A stretch of DNA of 64,000 nucleotides from Hypholoma sublateritium FD-334 SS-4. Taxonomy: Eukaryota; Basidiomycota; Agaricomycetes; Agaricales; Strophariaceae. Below, one piece after another: positions 12,446-23,501 of this stretch (positions are counted from its first letter, which is position 1; each line of letters starts with the position of its first letter). The DNA is taken from the NCBI GenBank assembly GCA_000827495.1, contig KN817559.1, positions 163,381 to 227,380 on the forward strand, given 5' to 3'. The notes under the pieces were generated by a model, which had not been told where the DNA came from, did no database searches, and was given only the letters and a program-made list of their open reading frames with translations. A program made the translations under genes and the position numbers.

Positions 12446-13609
12446 ATGAGTTCACGGCTCGCTTCCCTGGAGGCCTACGAAAAGCTAATAAACGACTATG
12501 ATACATGGCTGTTTGACTGTGATGGGGTTCTCTGGAGAGGCGATCATTTAATCGATGGTGTCATTGAAGTATTGGACATATTAAGGCGGCGAAGTACGTC
12601 TTGATTGTCAATTTCAGACCTTGGTAGTCCAATGATTTGTGTGAAGATAAGAAAGTGGTATTCGTTACCAACAATGCCACAAAGTCAAGAAAGAGCTATA
12701 AGACCAAATTTGACCAACTAGGGATCGAAGCTCATGTTGTGAGTGTGGGAGATGTGGAAGGAACACGATTAATGAAAGGTACCTCAGGACGAGATCTACG
12801 GGTCGGCATACGCAGCAGCGGTTTACATCTCATCGGTTCTACAAATACCCAAGACCAAGAAGGTCTATGTTGTGGGCCAAGGTGGTCTAGAAGAAGAGCT
12901 GCGTGATGAGGGCATCCAATTTATTGGTGGAACGGTATTGATATTCCAGCTCGGAGAGTGCATATCCTGACTGGTATAAATCTCGTAGGATCCCGCGGAC
13001 AACACAATTGCACCTTTCGACCTCAGTCAATTCACCCCTGACCCGGATGTCGCCGCTGTAGTCTGTGGGCTCGACACCCAGATTAATTACACCAAACTAT
13101 CGAAGGCCTTTCAGTACTTGATCAGTAACCCAGGCTGTCATTTCATCGCCACAAACGAAGATAGTACATACCCGACTTCAGCCGGTCTGTTGCCAGGAGC
13201 AGGAGCAATCAGTGCGCCTCTCCGCTACGCTCTCGGAAAATCCCCTGTGTGTACAGGAAAGCCGTCAAGTACCATGCTAGACTGTGTCAAAGCAAAGTTC
13301 GTCTGCAAAACTTGCGCCTGTGCATTAAATTCTAATTGTGTCCCCAGAGTGCATTTTGATCCTAAGAGAACAATCATGGTCGGCGATAGATTAAACACGG
13401 ACATTCTATTCGGCAAGAACGGCGGTTTGACAACCTTGCTTGTCTTGACCGGTGCGTCGAATTTCTTACACATCCAGTTGTCGACTTACACTGGCCGGTT
13501 AGGTATCACAACCGAAGAGGAAATCATAGGGCCTAATCCATCTCCCATTGTACCAGACTTTCATACTCAAGCATTGGGTGATTTCCGAATCGTGGAGCGG
13601 CCACTGTAG
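12446..13609 (+). CDS. PHO13: HAD-superfamily phosphatase, Pho13/4-nitrophenylphosphatase (phosphoglycolate phosphatase) type
   Basis: The start at 12446 gives MSSRLASLEAYEKLI and then HAD motif I, DTWLFDCDGVLWRG, with the nucleophile and acid Asp in DCDG. Motif II is FVTNNATKSR after the first intron (near 12595-12650). A capping segment follows (GSAYAAAVYISSVL, VVGQGGLEEEL). Next are DPADNTIAPFDLSQF, CGLDTQINYTKL and FIATNEDSTYP. Motif IV is MVGDRLNTDILFGKNGG near 13377-13428, with Mg-binding Asp residues. At least five short introns are needed. Length is near 300 residues, usual for the family. In yeast and mammals the enzyme clears 2-phosphoglycolate and other damaged glycolytic metabolites. 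All catalytic motifs are present. Frames upstream could add about 30 residues, but the shorter start fits the family better. It is convergent with GPI11, 80 bp away. Confidence 0.88.
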
Positions 13610-13689
13610 ATGCGCTGATAGTGGGTGGAGAGTGGAGTTTGTGCCACGGTTTGGAGTTTCCGACATAGAGAAGATCTTCGACATACGTT

Positions 13690-14853
13690 TTATTTAGACT
13701 TCTGTTCTGTGGCGTCATGCTGCGCCCGGGAATATTCCTGCGCCATATGCACCACTCCGTTGACACTCAGGGCAACAGTAGAGGAGGTAATGTAACCCGC
13801 GATCGCGCCGAAGGCGGGCGTTAAAGGCCATGCCTAGTTGGTTGTATGTCATTCGCATGTAACAATGATAGTCTGCTGCAACATTAAGGCGTACCTGCCA
13901 CGGGCGATCCCAGTCAAGGGCGATTGGAATGACGCCGATCCAACATCCAACTACCGTTCCTATCGCAGGAAATAGCAAGGCGCGTTCCACCCCATTTCTA
14001 GGACTTTGCTCGATTTTAGCAGTCGATACGGGAACCTATGATCCAGCACGCACGCGTATTCGGCGAACAGTCTAACCCAAGTCCATCTTCTAATAGCAGA
14101 GGTAGAGTTGGATCCCCAATCAGGTACACCAATTGTATAGGCCGGCGAGTAAACAGTCATAATAGATATCAGAAGGGCCAGAAGATATGTCCTGCCTGCG
14201 AAACTGGTAAAACCGACAGTCCGCGGGTCAGCAATAGCTACTTCGACAAATATACCTCCGGAACCTTGCGAGAGGAGCTCCGAAGAGCACCAGAATAGCG
14301 TGGATGGCCAAAGATGCGGCAAAAGTCGCTATCCACGCGTTCCGGGAGGTCTATTGCAAGTTTAACAATTTTTATCCAAAAGTTGTTTCAAAGAGTGAGA
14401 ATCACCCACAGTCATCTTTTGTCGGTCATGGAACGCCTTCTCCGTCCTTTTCTCCTCTTCCGTTCCTTTTAAGCCCAGTTGGAGCCACCAGTCTCTCATC
14501 CATTCGGCCCACCAGCTCTGTAAGATTATCCCACCGACGCAAATGTATAGCAAGGTTGATGCGGGATTGGCCGTTAGCGGGGCAAGGAAATGGTGCTGCG
14601 GCCGGTCACGCGAAGAGACTTGACTTTCTCCCGATTCCAGTTTCGCCATATTAGCTAGGAATGTTGTACGGGGGAGATAGAAAGCCACAAAGACCCATAG
14701 AGTAGTATGTACACCAACGACAGAAAAATAACCAGCCATTGACAGTAGTCCGCCAAACATGGCTGCTTCAGCCCCATTTGCAAGTCCCATGGCACTATTC
14801 TTGTGTCTTGGGGCTTCTGGAGGCCTGACTTTTCTTTTTTTGCGGTTCACCAT
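13690..14853 (-). CDS. GPI11: Gpi11/PIG-F, GPI-anchor biosynthesis membrane protein
   Basis: The coding start is taken at 14853 (MVNRKKRKV); an in-frame ATG at 14919 would add 22 residues. The first exon carries membrane segments (VVGVHTTLWVFVAFYLPRTT and TLLYICVGGIILQSWWAEW). Later exons read HAILVLFGAPL, then YLLALLISIMTVYSPAYTIG, and the PIG-F hallmark VVGCWIGVIPIALDWDRPWQ (about 13895-13955). The last exon starts WPLTPAFGAIAGY and ends in QKSK at 13690. Four introns separate these blocks. PIG-F/Gpi11 is an ER multi-pass protein that stabilises the ethanolamine-phosphate transferases (Gpi13/PIG-O, Gpi7/PIG-G) which finish the anchor. The ordered match to the family, including LFGAPL and DWDRPWQ, makes this secure; only the extreme N-terminus is doubtful. 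Confidence 0.9.
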
Positions 14854-15812
14854 GATTGCGGAGAGAGAGTTGAGTTTAAGCGACTCCTCGCAGTTGGACG
14901 ATCGAGGTGGCGTCAGCATTCAAATTATGTAATATTGCAACGCATCATCCGCAACGCTTTTTAGTCGCTTGTTGGCGCATCTTATCGTTCATATGTACCG
15001 TGATACGTGGTCCTGAACAGAAATCCCTCACACATCCCTCGTTGAAGTCATTATTAAGTACCAAGGGCATCTGAGACTACATTTGAATTTGACATACTTA
15101 TTACACCCCGTCTGATTTTTTGCTCAATCAAAGGCCTTGAGGCTTGAACATGTCAGGATGAACATTGGCTCTGGAAGCCGACGCAAATTCCTCTTAAACC
15201 CCTCGATTAACATACATCGCCTCTCTTGACCTGCAGTCGAATAAATGGAGAAGTGTGGAGGTTGGCGGACGGCTGCCTTTCATCTTGCGAGCCGCCCTAG
15301 GGGTTCAATTTACCACGGCAGCGTTTGCTATTACTCCGGGATTAATTTCACTACCCTAAAATCTTCCATTATTGAAGAATCGCGCTACCTCAAAGCTAGC
15401 TTCTCGAATCTGTTCTTAAGTTTCCAAGGTGAAAAGGCGCATTTGAAAGATCACGGAGGTCAGAAATAGCTCGCCGAGGCCTATGCTTCAACGCGTTTCT
15501 AGTCTCCTGTCTTTCGCTATCATAGCCCGTCAGATCGGAATGCACTAACTTGGTCTCTTGAGCCTGCTTTCCACCTCCCATTTGGTTCTCGCTCGGGGTA
15601 GGACCGAAGTACTCATATAAGTTGTCTAGGAACCGAGGCTTGATCATCTCATGGCGAGCTACTACACTCAGTCTCTTTTGACAGTTTATTGAACAATGGT
15701 TTTATGGTCCATCGACACCTGAGCCATATGATTTCACAGTGTGTGAAGTCATTGGCGCAGGATAAGCTCAGCGTTGCCAGTTGAGAGCAACAAGAACATG
15801 GCACTTGAAGTC

Positions 15813-15834
15813 TGCACTAGTAGATTCTAGTGCA
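15813..15834. repeat. 8-bp perfect inverted repeat upstream of an orphan TATA box
   Basis: TGCACTAG (15813-15820), loop TAGATT, CTAGTGCA (15827-15834). It ends 7 bp before TATAAATA on the plus strand. Spacing and symmetry look like an operator or factor-binding site, but this is inference. Confidence 0.6.
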
Positions 15835-15841
15835 CTAAGGA

Positions 15842-15849
15842 TATAAATA
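15842..15849 (+). promoter_or_regulatory. Orphan TATA box (TATAAATA)
   Basis: A canonical TATAAATA in moderate-GC context, immediately preceded by an inverted repeat. No coding sequence of convincing length or pattern follows within 1.5 kb on the plus strand; the first ATG frames are under 20 codons. It could drive a noncoding transcript, mark a decayed gene, or be chance. Confidence 0.4.
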
Positions 15850-17350
15850 CGAGCCCTCCTTTCGTCGAGTATAAGGGTTTTAGGGTGCGTTCAACGCAGT
15901 CGTCCTATCTTTCAAGGCTATCTCAAGAATTGATATCCCTTCAATTTTGATTAGGACCATCAAAAACGTAGCGAATCCCCAGAACCTTATCACGCCTCGA
16001 GGCGTTACAAGGCATGTAATTTAGTGCCATATGCGGTCGACTGAGCTCCCAAAGAAACGCTGGGAGGAGGACTGACAGAGGCAAAGAAGTATCGTCTGCA
16101 GGGCTAGTGGTAATAATTAATTAAAACACTTCATATCGAAATCCATGAACATACCTGATAACAGAACAACCTTCTTTGAGAATGAGACCCCCGCACCTTG
16201 ATACCAAAGGAATATTAGACGTAGCTGGCACTATGTAAATGGAGAGACAAGTCCTCCATAACGGAAAGTTTTCCCGACATGATGAGGAGATAGATTTATC
16301 AATTCTTGCTTGTCGCGCAGCTGAATGCAGTAGAAACTCAAGTGTATTATTAGAGAGTGGAACGTGTAGATGCTGCTACTCCATCGCGCGAAAGGACGCC
16401 TTCAGTGCGTCTGCAGACAGCTGGTAGCCCCGTATTGCCGTGGCCGCTTTGTTGCATTTGGATTGGGCCTTATCTGTACAATATGAAGCTGTGCGTATTC
16501 AAATCGAGCGAGGTAGTCGGAGTCCGCGAAGATGCTGTTCCACCGAGACTCGTGTTAGTAGTATGACAAGAAGACAACCACAATCAGGATTCAGCCCTTC
16601 ACCGTCTTAGGAATGGGTTTAGCCGCGGAGATAAGCTTGACGCATTATGGTGATGCATAGATCGTCGATTTTATACCTCCCATATCTACTCCCAAAGGCA
16701 AAATTGATTCGAAGAGGGACATAGTCACCGAAAAGTCGGCGAGGATGGGCTGCTGTGAAAACCACAACCCCTGCAGATAACAATTTTGAATTTAGACAAA
16801 TTGATTTCTAATGGCTTGAGTTAAGCGCGCTGGCATATGTATCGGTCAAAGGCTAGGTGCGCAGTGGGTGGGCTAGGATGGGCATTGGGCTGCGGGGCAT
16901 TTGAAATTGATTGAAATTGAACGCTTCAGCCGGGCGAAAGGTAGTCACATGATGTAGAGTGCTAGTTTCGGAAGGTGCCGGTGGTGCTACACAGTTTTAC
17001 AGCCACACAGATCACCTCCAATTATTGACTGGGTATCGCCGTCGACATCCTCAAGACAAGGTGCGAATTTATGCTGGTTCAAGATACGATGCTCTCTCTA
17101 ATGCCATAGTCACAGACACCACCTTCTGCCGGTCAATGTGAGTAGAAATATGCTCTTCTGGCAAAAAACGGAACATTTCGCGATGTTATGGGTTGGGCGA
17201 AGCTTCACGGGTTGCGGGGATGGTTGGAATGGTGAACATGGGGTTTACGCGATACCAGTGGGAAGGGCGACTGTCGTCGCATTGCTAGAGCCCGAATCAT
17301 TGAGTCAATCAACTTGTTACTAATAATTCTATGCGATTCTAGCTTCAGCA

Positions 17351-17793
17351 ATGGCCCAACGTGTCACCCTCCGCAAGCGTCAGCCTTACAACACCACATC
17401 CAACCGCAGACGCGTGGTGAAGACCCCCGGAGGAAAGCTCGTATATCACCACCTCAAAAAGCTCGGAACCGCCCCCAAGTGTGGTGACTGTGGATCGGCC
17501 CTTGCTGGTGTATGTGCCCGTGTCTGCTTGGAAGGTTCATTGGCTGATTATAATCCCATAGGTCCCTGCTCTGCGCCCCCGCGAATACGCAACCATCTCC
17601 AAGCGCCAGAAGACTGTGCAGCGCGCCTACGGTGGATCAAGATGCGGTGACTGCGTCAGGTCTCGGTACGTGCATCAATCACAATTTCGGGCGCATGTTT
17701 TGAGTCAGCATTTTTAGTATCCTCCGAGCATTCCTGGTCGAGGAGGCCAAGATCGTGAAGAAGGTCATCAAGTCGCAGACTGCCCGCAAGTAG
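17351..17793 (+). CDS. RPL34: Large-subunit ribosomal protein eL34
   Basis: Three exons (17351-17509, 17562-17665, 17718-17793) splice in phase to 112 residues, the usual eL34 length. The protein begins MAQRVTLRKRQPYNT. It carries the zinc-ribbon half PKCGDCGSAL, then VPALRPREYA, KKTVQRAYGG-like KTVQRAYGGSRCGDCV, and ends RAFLVEEAKIVKK with a short basic tail. eL34 is a core cytosolic 60S protein. Both Cys pairs (CGDC twice) are present. Introns are 52 nt each with GTATGT and GTACGT donors, a clean example of local intron style. The start agrees with the family N-terminus. No neighbour is related. Confidence 0.96.
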
Positions 17794-18348
17794 ATTGTCT
17801 CACTGTTATGCCTCTATCCCATGCACGCATGTATTTCATGATCACAAAACACCTGGCCGAGGAGGCCGTATGCTATCCATCAAGACTCAGACCTCCGACG
17901 TGAATTCTTCTCGTCAGTCTAGTTGACGCTCATTTTCACTGATATCACAATATACCCCAAGTCCTTTCGAGCATGTTGTATCTGGATTCTTTGAGGAAAT
18001 CCGGTACCGCAGTTGGGGTTCATTCTGCTAACTTGATTGTCGAACTAAATGAAATGCAGTTAGTATCCAAGCTATGCACGCTGTACAGTGGCTTGGGACT
18101 CGTAGGAGGATATGGTACATGACCACGTATGATTTCAAAATGCGCGAATGTTCCAAGCATCTTCATGCCTTTTGTCCAATTTTAATCGAGAAGAGAAATT
18201 TAGAGAAGAAATTTACCACCGAGTGGCAGGAAGAGAACGCTTACATAACATCATCAACACCAAAAAAAAAAACAGCCACAACGCCCAATGCCTCTTGACC
18301 TCATCCTTCCCATTTTCTTGTCCATAGCATCCTGGCTTCTTGCTGACG
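17794..18348. other. Intergenic, 0.55 kb
   Basis: The 3' flank of eL34 and upstream region of the F-box-type gene. A 74-codon frame (18074-18298) lacks any domain. A run of A occurs at about 18263-18273. Nothing else is seen. Confidence 0.6.
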
Positions 18349-19959
18349 ATGCACAGACTCTTTGGGATACATGAAATAATAGAGAAGATATCCGAAGCTG
18401 TCCTCGTGCAGCCGCATGGCCTCGACAGACGCAGCCTTGTTTCTGTCTTAAAGACATGCCGGTCATTCTCTGTCGTTGCGACGCGGTTGCTCTGGCGGGA
18501 CCTCCACAACCTCGTTCCCTTAATTCTTACCATGCCGGACGACCTGTTGGGAGTGGAAAGCTGGGACCTAGATAACCCTTCGTCTAAGTTCATGCCACGA
18601 TCCATCGTGAGTTGCTATCAGTGTTTTCGCCCCTAGTCGCGAGGGACCGTGATTTCACAGCTGCATTCAAATTTTAATTCGTAGACTTTCAGACGCGATG
18701 TCGTTCCAAGCGACTGGGAACGTTTCGACTTGTATGCCCCGCTGGTGCGACACCTGAGTGTCATCGAACGGCTGGAGCAATCGCCCGCTAGTTTCCTAGT
18801 CCTCGACCCCCTCATTTACCATGCACTGGAAAGGCGAAACCATGTGTTACTGCCCAATCTGAGCACCATGGTCGCGTCTCGCAGTGACCTTCCGGCTATG
18901 ACCTTCCTGCTTACGTCTCCTATCCACCGTCTCAAGGTCCACATGCACCCCTCTCAAATCCCACAGCTGTACGATCTCCTGCAGTTCGACATCCCGCTCA
19001 ACATGACGCGTCTCACATCCCTGCATCTCGCGCAGAGCGGCATGCCATGGTCGCAGGAGCACCGGTCGATTATTGGCCCCGCCCTCGCAACGCTGCTGCG
19101 CGAACTTGACCTGGAGGAGTTTGAATGTGACTGGTTCAATTTGGAAGACGAACACGTCGAGCTGCTACTCAAGATGCCCGCTCTGCGTGTGGCGAGCATC
19201 TTCAAGAGCGTCGCGGCGCTGGACCGCGTGCTGCTGCTGCATCCAATAGGAAAAACACCTCGTTTGCGCTCATTCACCATCTGGGCTGACACCATAGTCC
19301 CCAGGCATCTCGCTGGCATCCTCGTGTCGTTGCGGCCTGGGCAACTAGAGGCGTTCAGCGTACACCCCACAGGCCCCAACCCCTCCTGTACCACCGCGGA
19401 GCTCGCGGAGCTTACGCGCGCTATTGCCGAATCCTGCGCTCCGGCGCACTTCGCGCAGCTCTGCCTCGAGATCTGGCAGGGAGTTGGGCCCGTCAGACAT
19501 GCTCCAGCAGATTTCGGCGTCCTGCACCCCCTCGCTGCATTCGCCCACCTGCGCCAACTCGTACTCCCATCACATGCCCTCGACCTCACCGACGTGGAGG
19601 TCGAAACGCTTGCGCGGGCGTGGCCGCGCCTAGAGGTACTGGCAGTCAACACATCGGCTGCGGCACCGCGCGCGACGTTGCGCAGCCTGCTCGCGCTCGC
19701 GACGCACTGCCGTGCGCTGCGCAGCGTCACGTTCCAATTCGCGGGCGGCGCGACGTTTGACGACGCGGAGCTCGCATCAGCAGCGGGGCACGGACTGCAT
19801 GAATTGTCAGTTGGGTGTTCAACGGCGCCAGACGCGGGCGCGGTCGCGGCGTTCCTACGAGTAGTGTTCCCAAAGTTGGCGCTGTTGCTGTGGATGCCCG
19901 GCCCGCTGGGAAACGCAAATAACGCGCTGTGGGAGCAGGTGGAGGCGGAAATTCAGTGA
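18349..19959 (+). CDS. F-box-type protein with leucine-rich C-terminal region
   Basis: The first ATG is at 18349; one intron (18607-18684) splices in phase to about 510 residues. The N-terminus, IHEIIEKISEAV followed by SLVSVLKTCRSFSVVATRLL and WRDLHNLVPLI, matches the F-box-like head common in Agaricomycetes. The remainder contains irregular leucine-rich segments (for example LTSLHLAQSG, LRSFTIW, LRQLVLPSHALDLTDVEVE, LEVLAV, LRSVTFQFAGGA, LHELSVG), which suggests an LRR-like solenoid for substrate binding. The last third, about 19400-19950, is much more GC-rich than the first half. Such proteins usually bridge Skp1 to a ubiquitination target, but the family is hugely expanded in mushrooms and no target can be named. 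The F-box assignment is by pattern; the Skp1-binding surface is not confirmed. Confidence 0.72.
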
Positions 19960-20879
19960 GCTGAGGATGCATGTGGGTACGTGCTGCAGTGACCAGTTCT
20001 TCGGAATACTAACCGCATAGGTGCGTTAGGTATTGTTTGGGTATTGTTGTGTGCAGCAGTATTCTGGCTGTCGTGCGGCACGCGCATGAACGCACTATTC
20101 AGTGATGCTGAGCGAAGTTGTCAGGCACCGGCTGGCGTGGAGATGTTTTTCTCGCCTCAAGCCTCTTCGAGTCTCGACGAACTAGTTCGTGATTCGAGAC
20201 GACGTTCTAGACCTCCGAAGTCGATAGCTGAAATCGAAGTCACGATCCATCGACCGCAATGGGCGCGTTTTCCCGAGCTCGAACACCAGACTATGTAGGA
20301 CATTGACACCTGTTGATGAACGTGCTTGCATGACCCGAAGAATGGCATTCGGTGCTGACAAGTCTTGTTCTGGGAGTCGAGAACCACAAACAGCCAGACT
20401 CCACAGTTTCTCGGAAAACCTGTCAAGAGCGGTCTGGTGCCTGATCCAGAAAGCCAATTATTAGTAAGTAGAGTATTTCGGATCGTACAATAGCGCGTTC
20501 CGTTGGTTGACATCACACCTTGAGCTCATTCCAAATTCAACAAACTACCTTTTATAGCTGAACTGCCCCGTCAATTGCAATACCTACACCCCACAGTGGC
20601 CCGCGCTCTGGCCCGATATGTGCCATGCAGCCGGCCCATGTTACCCATTCCTGAGTACATCCGCATGAACGCAAGTTTGGGCTGTGGGACGGTGTATGCA
20701 CACCCACATTAAGTATGTAGATGTAATATCACCATATAATCGTGAACAGACTTATGGGCAATGTTGACACTCAATTGCGGGTGTCGATATGCATCGACCG
20801 CTCTTTGAGGATTGATAATCAATACATCGTTTAGCGTCGGAAGGATCGCATACATCATGCACAAGCCATGCACCTGCCA
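19960..20879. other. Intergenic, 0.9 kb, between convergent F-box and NACHT genes
   Basis: Overlapping open frames (20044-20298 +, 20157-20516 -) show no domain. The notable content is a nested palindrome at 20171-20200 (separate entry). Confidence 0.55.
20171..20200. repeat. Nested palindrome
   Basis: A perfect 14-bp palindrome ACGAACTAGTTCGT (20177-20190) sits between GTCTCG (20171-20176) and its reverse complement CGAGAC (20195-20200). The outer arms are offset by a 4-nt GATT on the right. It lies between the 3' ends of two convergent genes, so a role at their transcript ends is possible but not shown. Confidence 0.65.
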
Positions 20880-23501
20880 TCACTGAACTCGAGCCACATA
20901 AGTGACCATAGCCGCCTTACATTGCTTGACGAGGGCTGGATACTGAAGCGCGCGCTGGCTAAATGGCTTCTCCGCAGTGACAGAGGCAATGAGCTGATCG
21001 GATGCTGCAGAACGGCGTAAAAGTTTAGGGAAGGACTTCAAGGCAATGTATGTCGCATTGATATATGTTTGTTGTCGCCTCAATCTGAAGTAGAGTTTCG
21101 GAAAATGTGACTGACGGACATCTCGTAGCCAGGGAGTCGGCGTAAAATCGAATCTACTATGAAATTTGAAGCCCTTCCGGGCGCCCAGATCTAGGTACCG
21201 CATATGCTTTCTCCAGTGCCAAGGGCGATTTCGTCGACTTGTGAGATTCCTCGGAGTGTGCCGTAAATTGATTAGCGCCCCGAGACGAGAGCGGGAAAGG
21301 TACTCTAGGAATTTGAGTGACGCGCGCGCAAATGTCTCAGCAGTCACTGTATATTTCCCGGCGCGCGATACATCTTGGAGGAATCCGGGAAAGATATCTG
21401 TGTAGAAGCTGGCAGAATGTGGAAAGATATCCAGCCTGAACAGATCAATCACTTTCTGGTGATCTGCTTTGTTCCAGTCTGTCAGCTGCGCTACGCTGGC
21501 GGGCGTCCATCGGAAGTCGGATAAGTGGCGGTATGGGGTAACACACGTCAGAGAAAGGAGGAGGTACAGCGAAGGTTGGTTTGCATAGAAAAGATCGAAT
21601 TCCCTCTTGATGACATCATCACAGAATCGCTGTCGAAGTCTGTAAAATTCCGAGTCATCAGTCATCTATATACAAGGTGGTCAGTAGTTATTTAGGGTCG
21701 AATTGTTCAACTTCCGTACCATGGGTCGTATCCTATCTGCAAGAGGAATGACTCCAAGCCATGTATCGTATATGGAGCCCGGGGTGAACCGGCCCTGCTC
21801 TGGATACAACGATAAATGCTCGCTGGCGTCCTCAATAAGCTGTTCAAAAGACAATTGTGTCAGATGGGACATCAACTCCGGGGTGAGTTCGCTTCTGTTT
21901 AAGTGATATGCCATGTTGCGTACAGCATATGTTGGGTATTGCATGAGCCAGTCTGCGATAATCCATCAGAAAAATAAACAAGTTAGAATTAAAATAAGAA
22001 AGGAGTCATGTCGCAGTATTTACCTTTATCTCGGGTATCCACGTCAGAGCTACAGCTTATATTTCGACAGCACTGATATGCCATTACTGCGTGCAAGGCC
22101 TTCCTTTCCAGGGAAAACGTTCCAGAGCGGGAGTGGTCGAAGAGGAAATCTCCAAACGATGCGTGCAGCATTTGGACGATTTGAGTGCCATCTACTTCCC
22201 ATGATACCAGAGAAGCCATATCAGCCAGAAGAAACTCAACATCACCAGCTTCTAGGCCAAGAAATCGTTCGATATCAGGAATACGGGAAAGGTGGTGACC
22301 TAGAAACTGTGCGCGCACGAGTATCAGACCAATTACGAGCAAGGTCCGTTCTGGGTCATCTAGTGCTGAAAGAATATGCATGTACAATGCATCAAGTTCT
22401 GCAAATGGTAAATCTCGGTGCACAGGGCGAAGGCCAAGGATGATATCTAATCGCTCCATTGGTCGATGGCGGATTGATTCTATGAAGCGGATGACAGTCG
22501 CTGCATAGATAAATTGACCGGAAGCTTTGTGAACGAGTGCGTCGATCACTTCCTCAGAGGGCCAAGAGGGAGGAATGGATTTTTTTCGGGGGTGTCCTGT
22601 TTTTATCTCAGAGAACGAGTCGTTTATGAAGAGCCGGATATCGTCATCAGGATGGAATGTGTTGTCGAGACGGAGGTGGTCAGTGAGTTCGGAAAGTGGC
22701 TGAGAGTTAAATGCAAATGTTATCTCCTGCTCTGGTCGACTAACGACGAGGAAGATAAATGGCATGCGGTGACGATGGAAAATGTCCGAGATTACTTGCA
22801 ATATTTTGCTGTGACTTCGTTGTTCCATAATCTCGTCAATTCCATCGAGAATAATGAGGCGTGGCGAGGTTGGATCCGAGAAATAGCTGGAATCTACGAG
22901 AGACTGAAGGGGTTTGACAATGAGCGCGACCATCTGTGCTTCGAGGGATCGCGTGAATATGAGAGGGTCGCGTGATATTTCCTGTTCGAGGTGCAGACGC
23001 GCTTCCGGGATCGCACATGCGATCTGGTATGATAGGGTGGCAAACAGTGCCTTAGGGTGATTTCGATGGGGGTCCGATCTGGAGAAGAAAAAACTGGCCA
23101 GCAGAATTTCGGCCTCATAGCAGAGCTCTGCAATTTTTTGTGCGATGGCGGATTTTCCTGCTCCTGCTGCACCGTTGAGCCACAAAACCAAGCTGTTTGT
23201 TCTCTCCTTCCATAAAACCCAGTTCATAATTCTCTCGATGACTGCCACGCGGGTACGTGGGTGGCATTTTGGCGGATCGAATCGCTCGCCGGAGTTGTGA
23301 AAAGCGCCGGGTGCTACTTCCTTTTGAAGTCGTTCGAAAGCTGTATAAATACAGTCAAGATTTAATAGAATATCCCAAAAATATTGAAGCGCGTTGCAAC
23401 CCCGTACCAGACTGCGACAGTGATTGAACGGCCAGACTGTTATGCTGTGTGAATACTCCCCCATGGATCGCAAGCGACTGGGTATTGTTGATCATCGACA
23501 T
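20880..23501 (-). CDS. NACHT-domain P-loop NTPase (fungal NLR-like STAND protein)
   Basis: Four exons (23408-23501, 22024-23340, 21720-21952, 20880-21665) splice in phase to 809 residues. The N-terminus MSMINNTQSLAIHGGVF is short and resembles the head of many mushroom NACHT proteins. A linker GERFDPPKCHPRTRVAV precedes the NACHT domain. Walker A is LNGAAGAGKSAIAQ, the sensor-like block FFFSRSDPHRNHPKALFATL follows, and Walker B is RLIILDGIDEIM. Downstream are FLVVSRPEQEI and a winged-helix-like segment with FGDFLFDHSRSG. The C-terminal 250 residues are Arg/Tyr-rich and contain no WD40, ankyrin or TPR repeats that I can see. Such proteins act as ATP- or GTP-driven switches in allorecognition and defence; the ligand and effector here are unknown. 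The missing repeat sensor is a real difference from classical fungal NLRs. Confidence 0.88.

Larger units (their letters stand above)
14854..17350. other. Intergenic, about 2.5 kb, divergent GPI11/eL34 upstream region
   Basis: No frame in this region shows a domain. The longest, 15396-15647 (-), 16239-16427 (+), 16357-16566 (+) and 17138-17323 (+), are short and unspliced. It contains the TATA box and hairpin module at 15813-15849 (separate entries). The right end serves as the eL34 promoter and 5' leader; ribosomal protein genes in this clade often have a leader intron, but I cannot place one. Confidence 0.6.

Noticed and set aside
18954..19730. 258-codon open frame on the minus strand
   Set aside because: It is the antisense shadow of the GC-rich F-box-type gene, Ser/Arg-rich with no domain.
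21913..22443. 176-codon open frame on the plus strand
   Set aside because: Antisense to the NACHT exon; the minus strand has Walker motifs and in-phase splicing.
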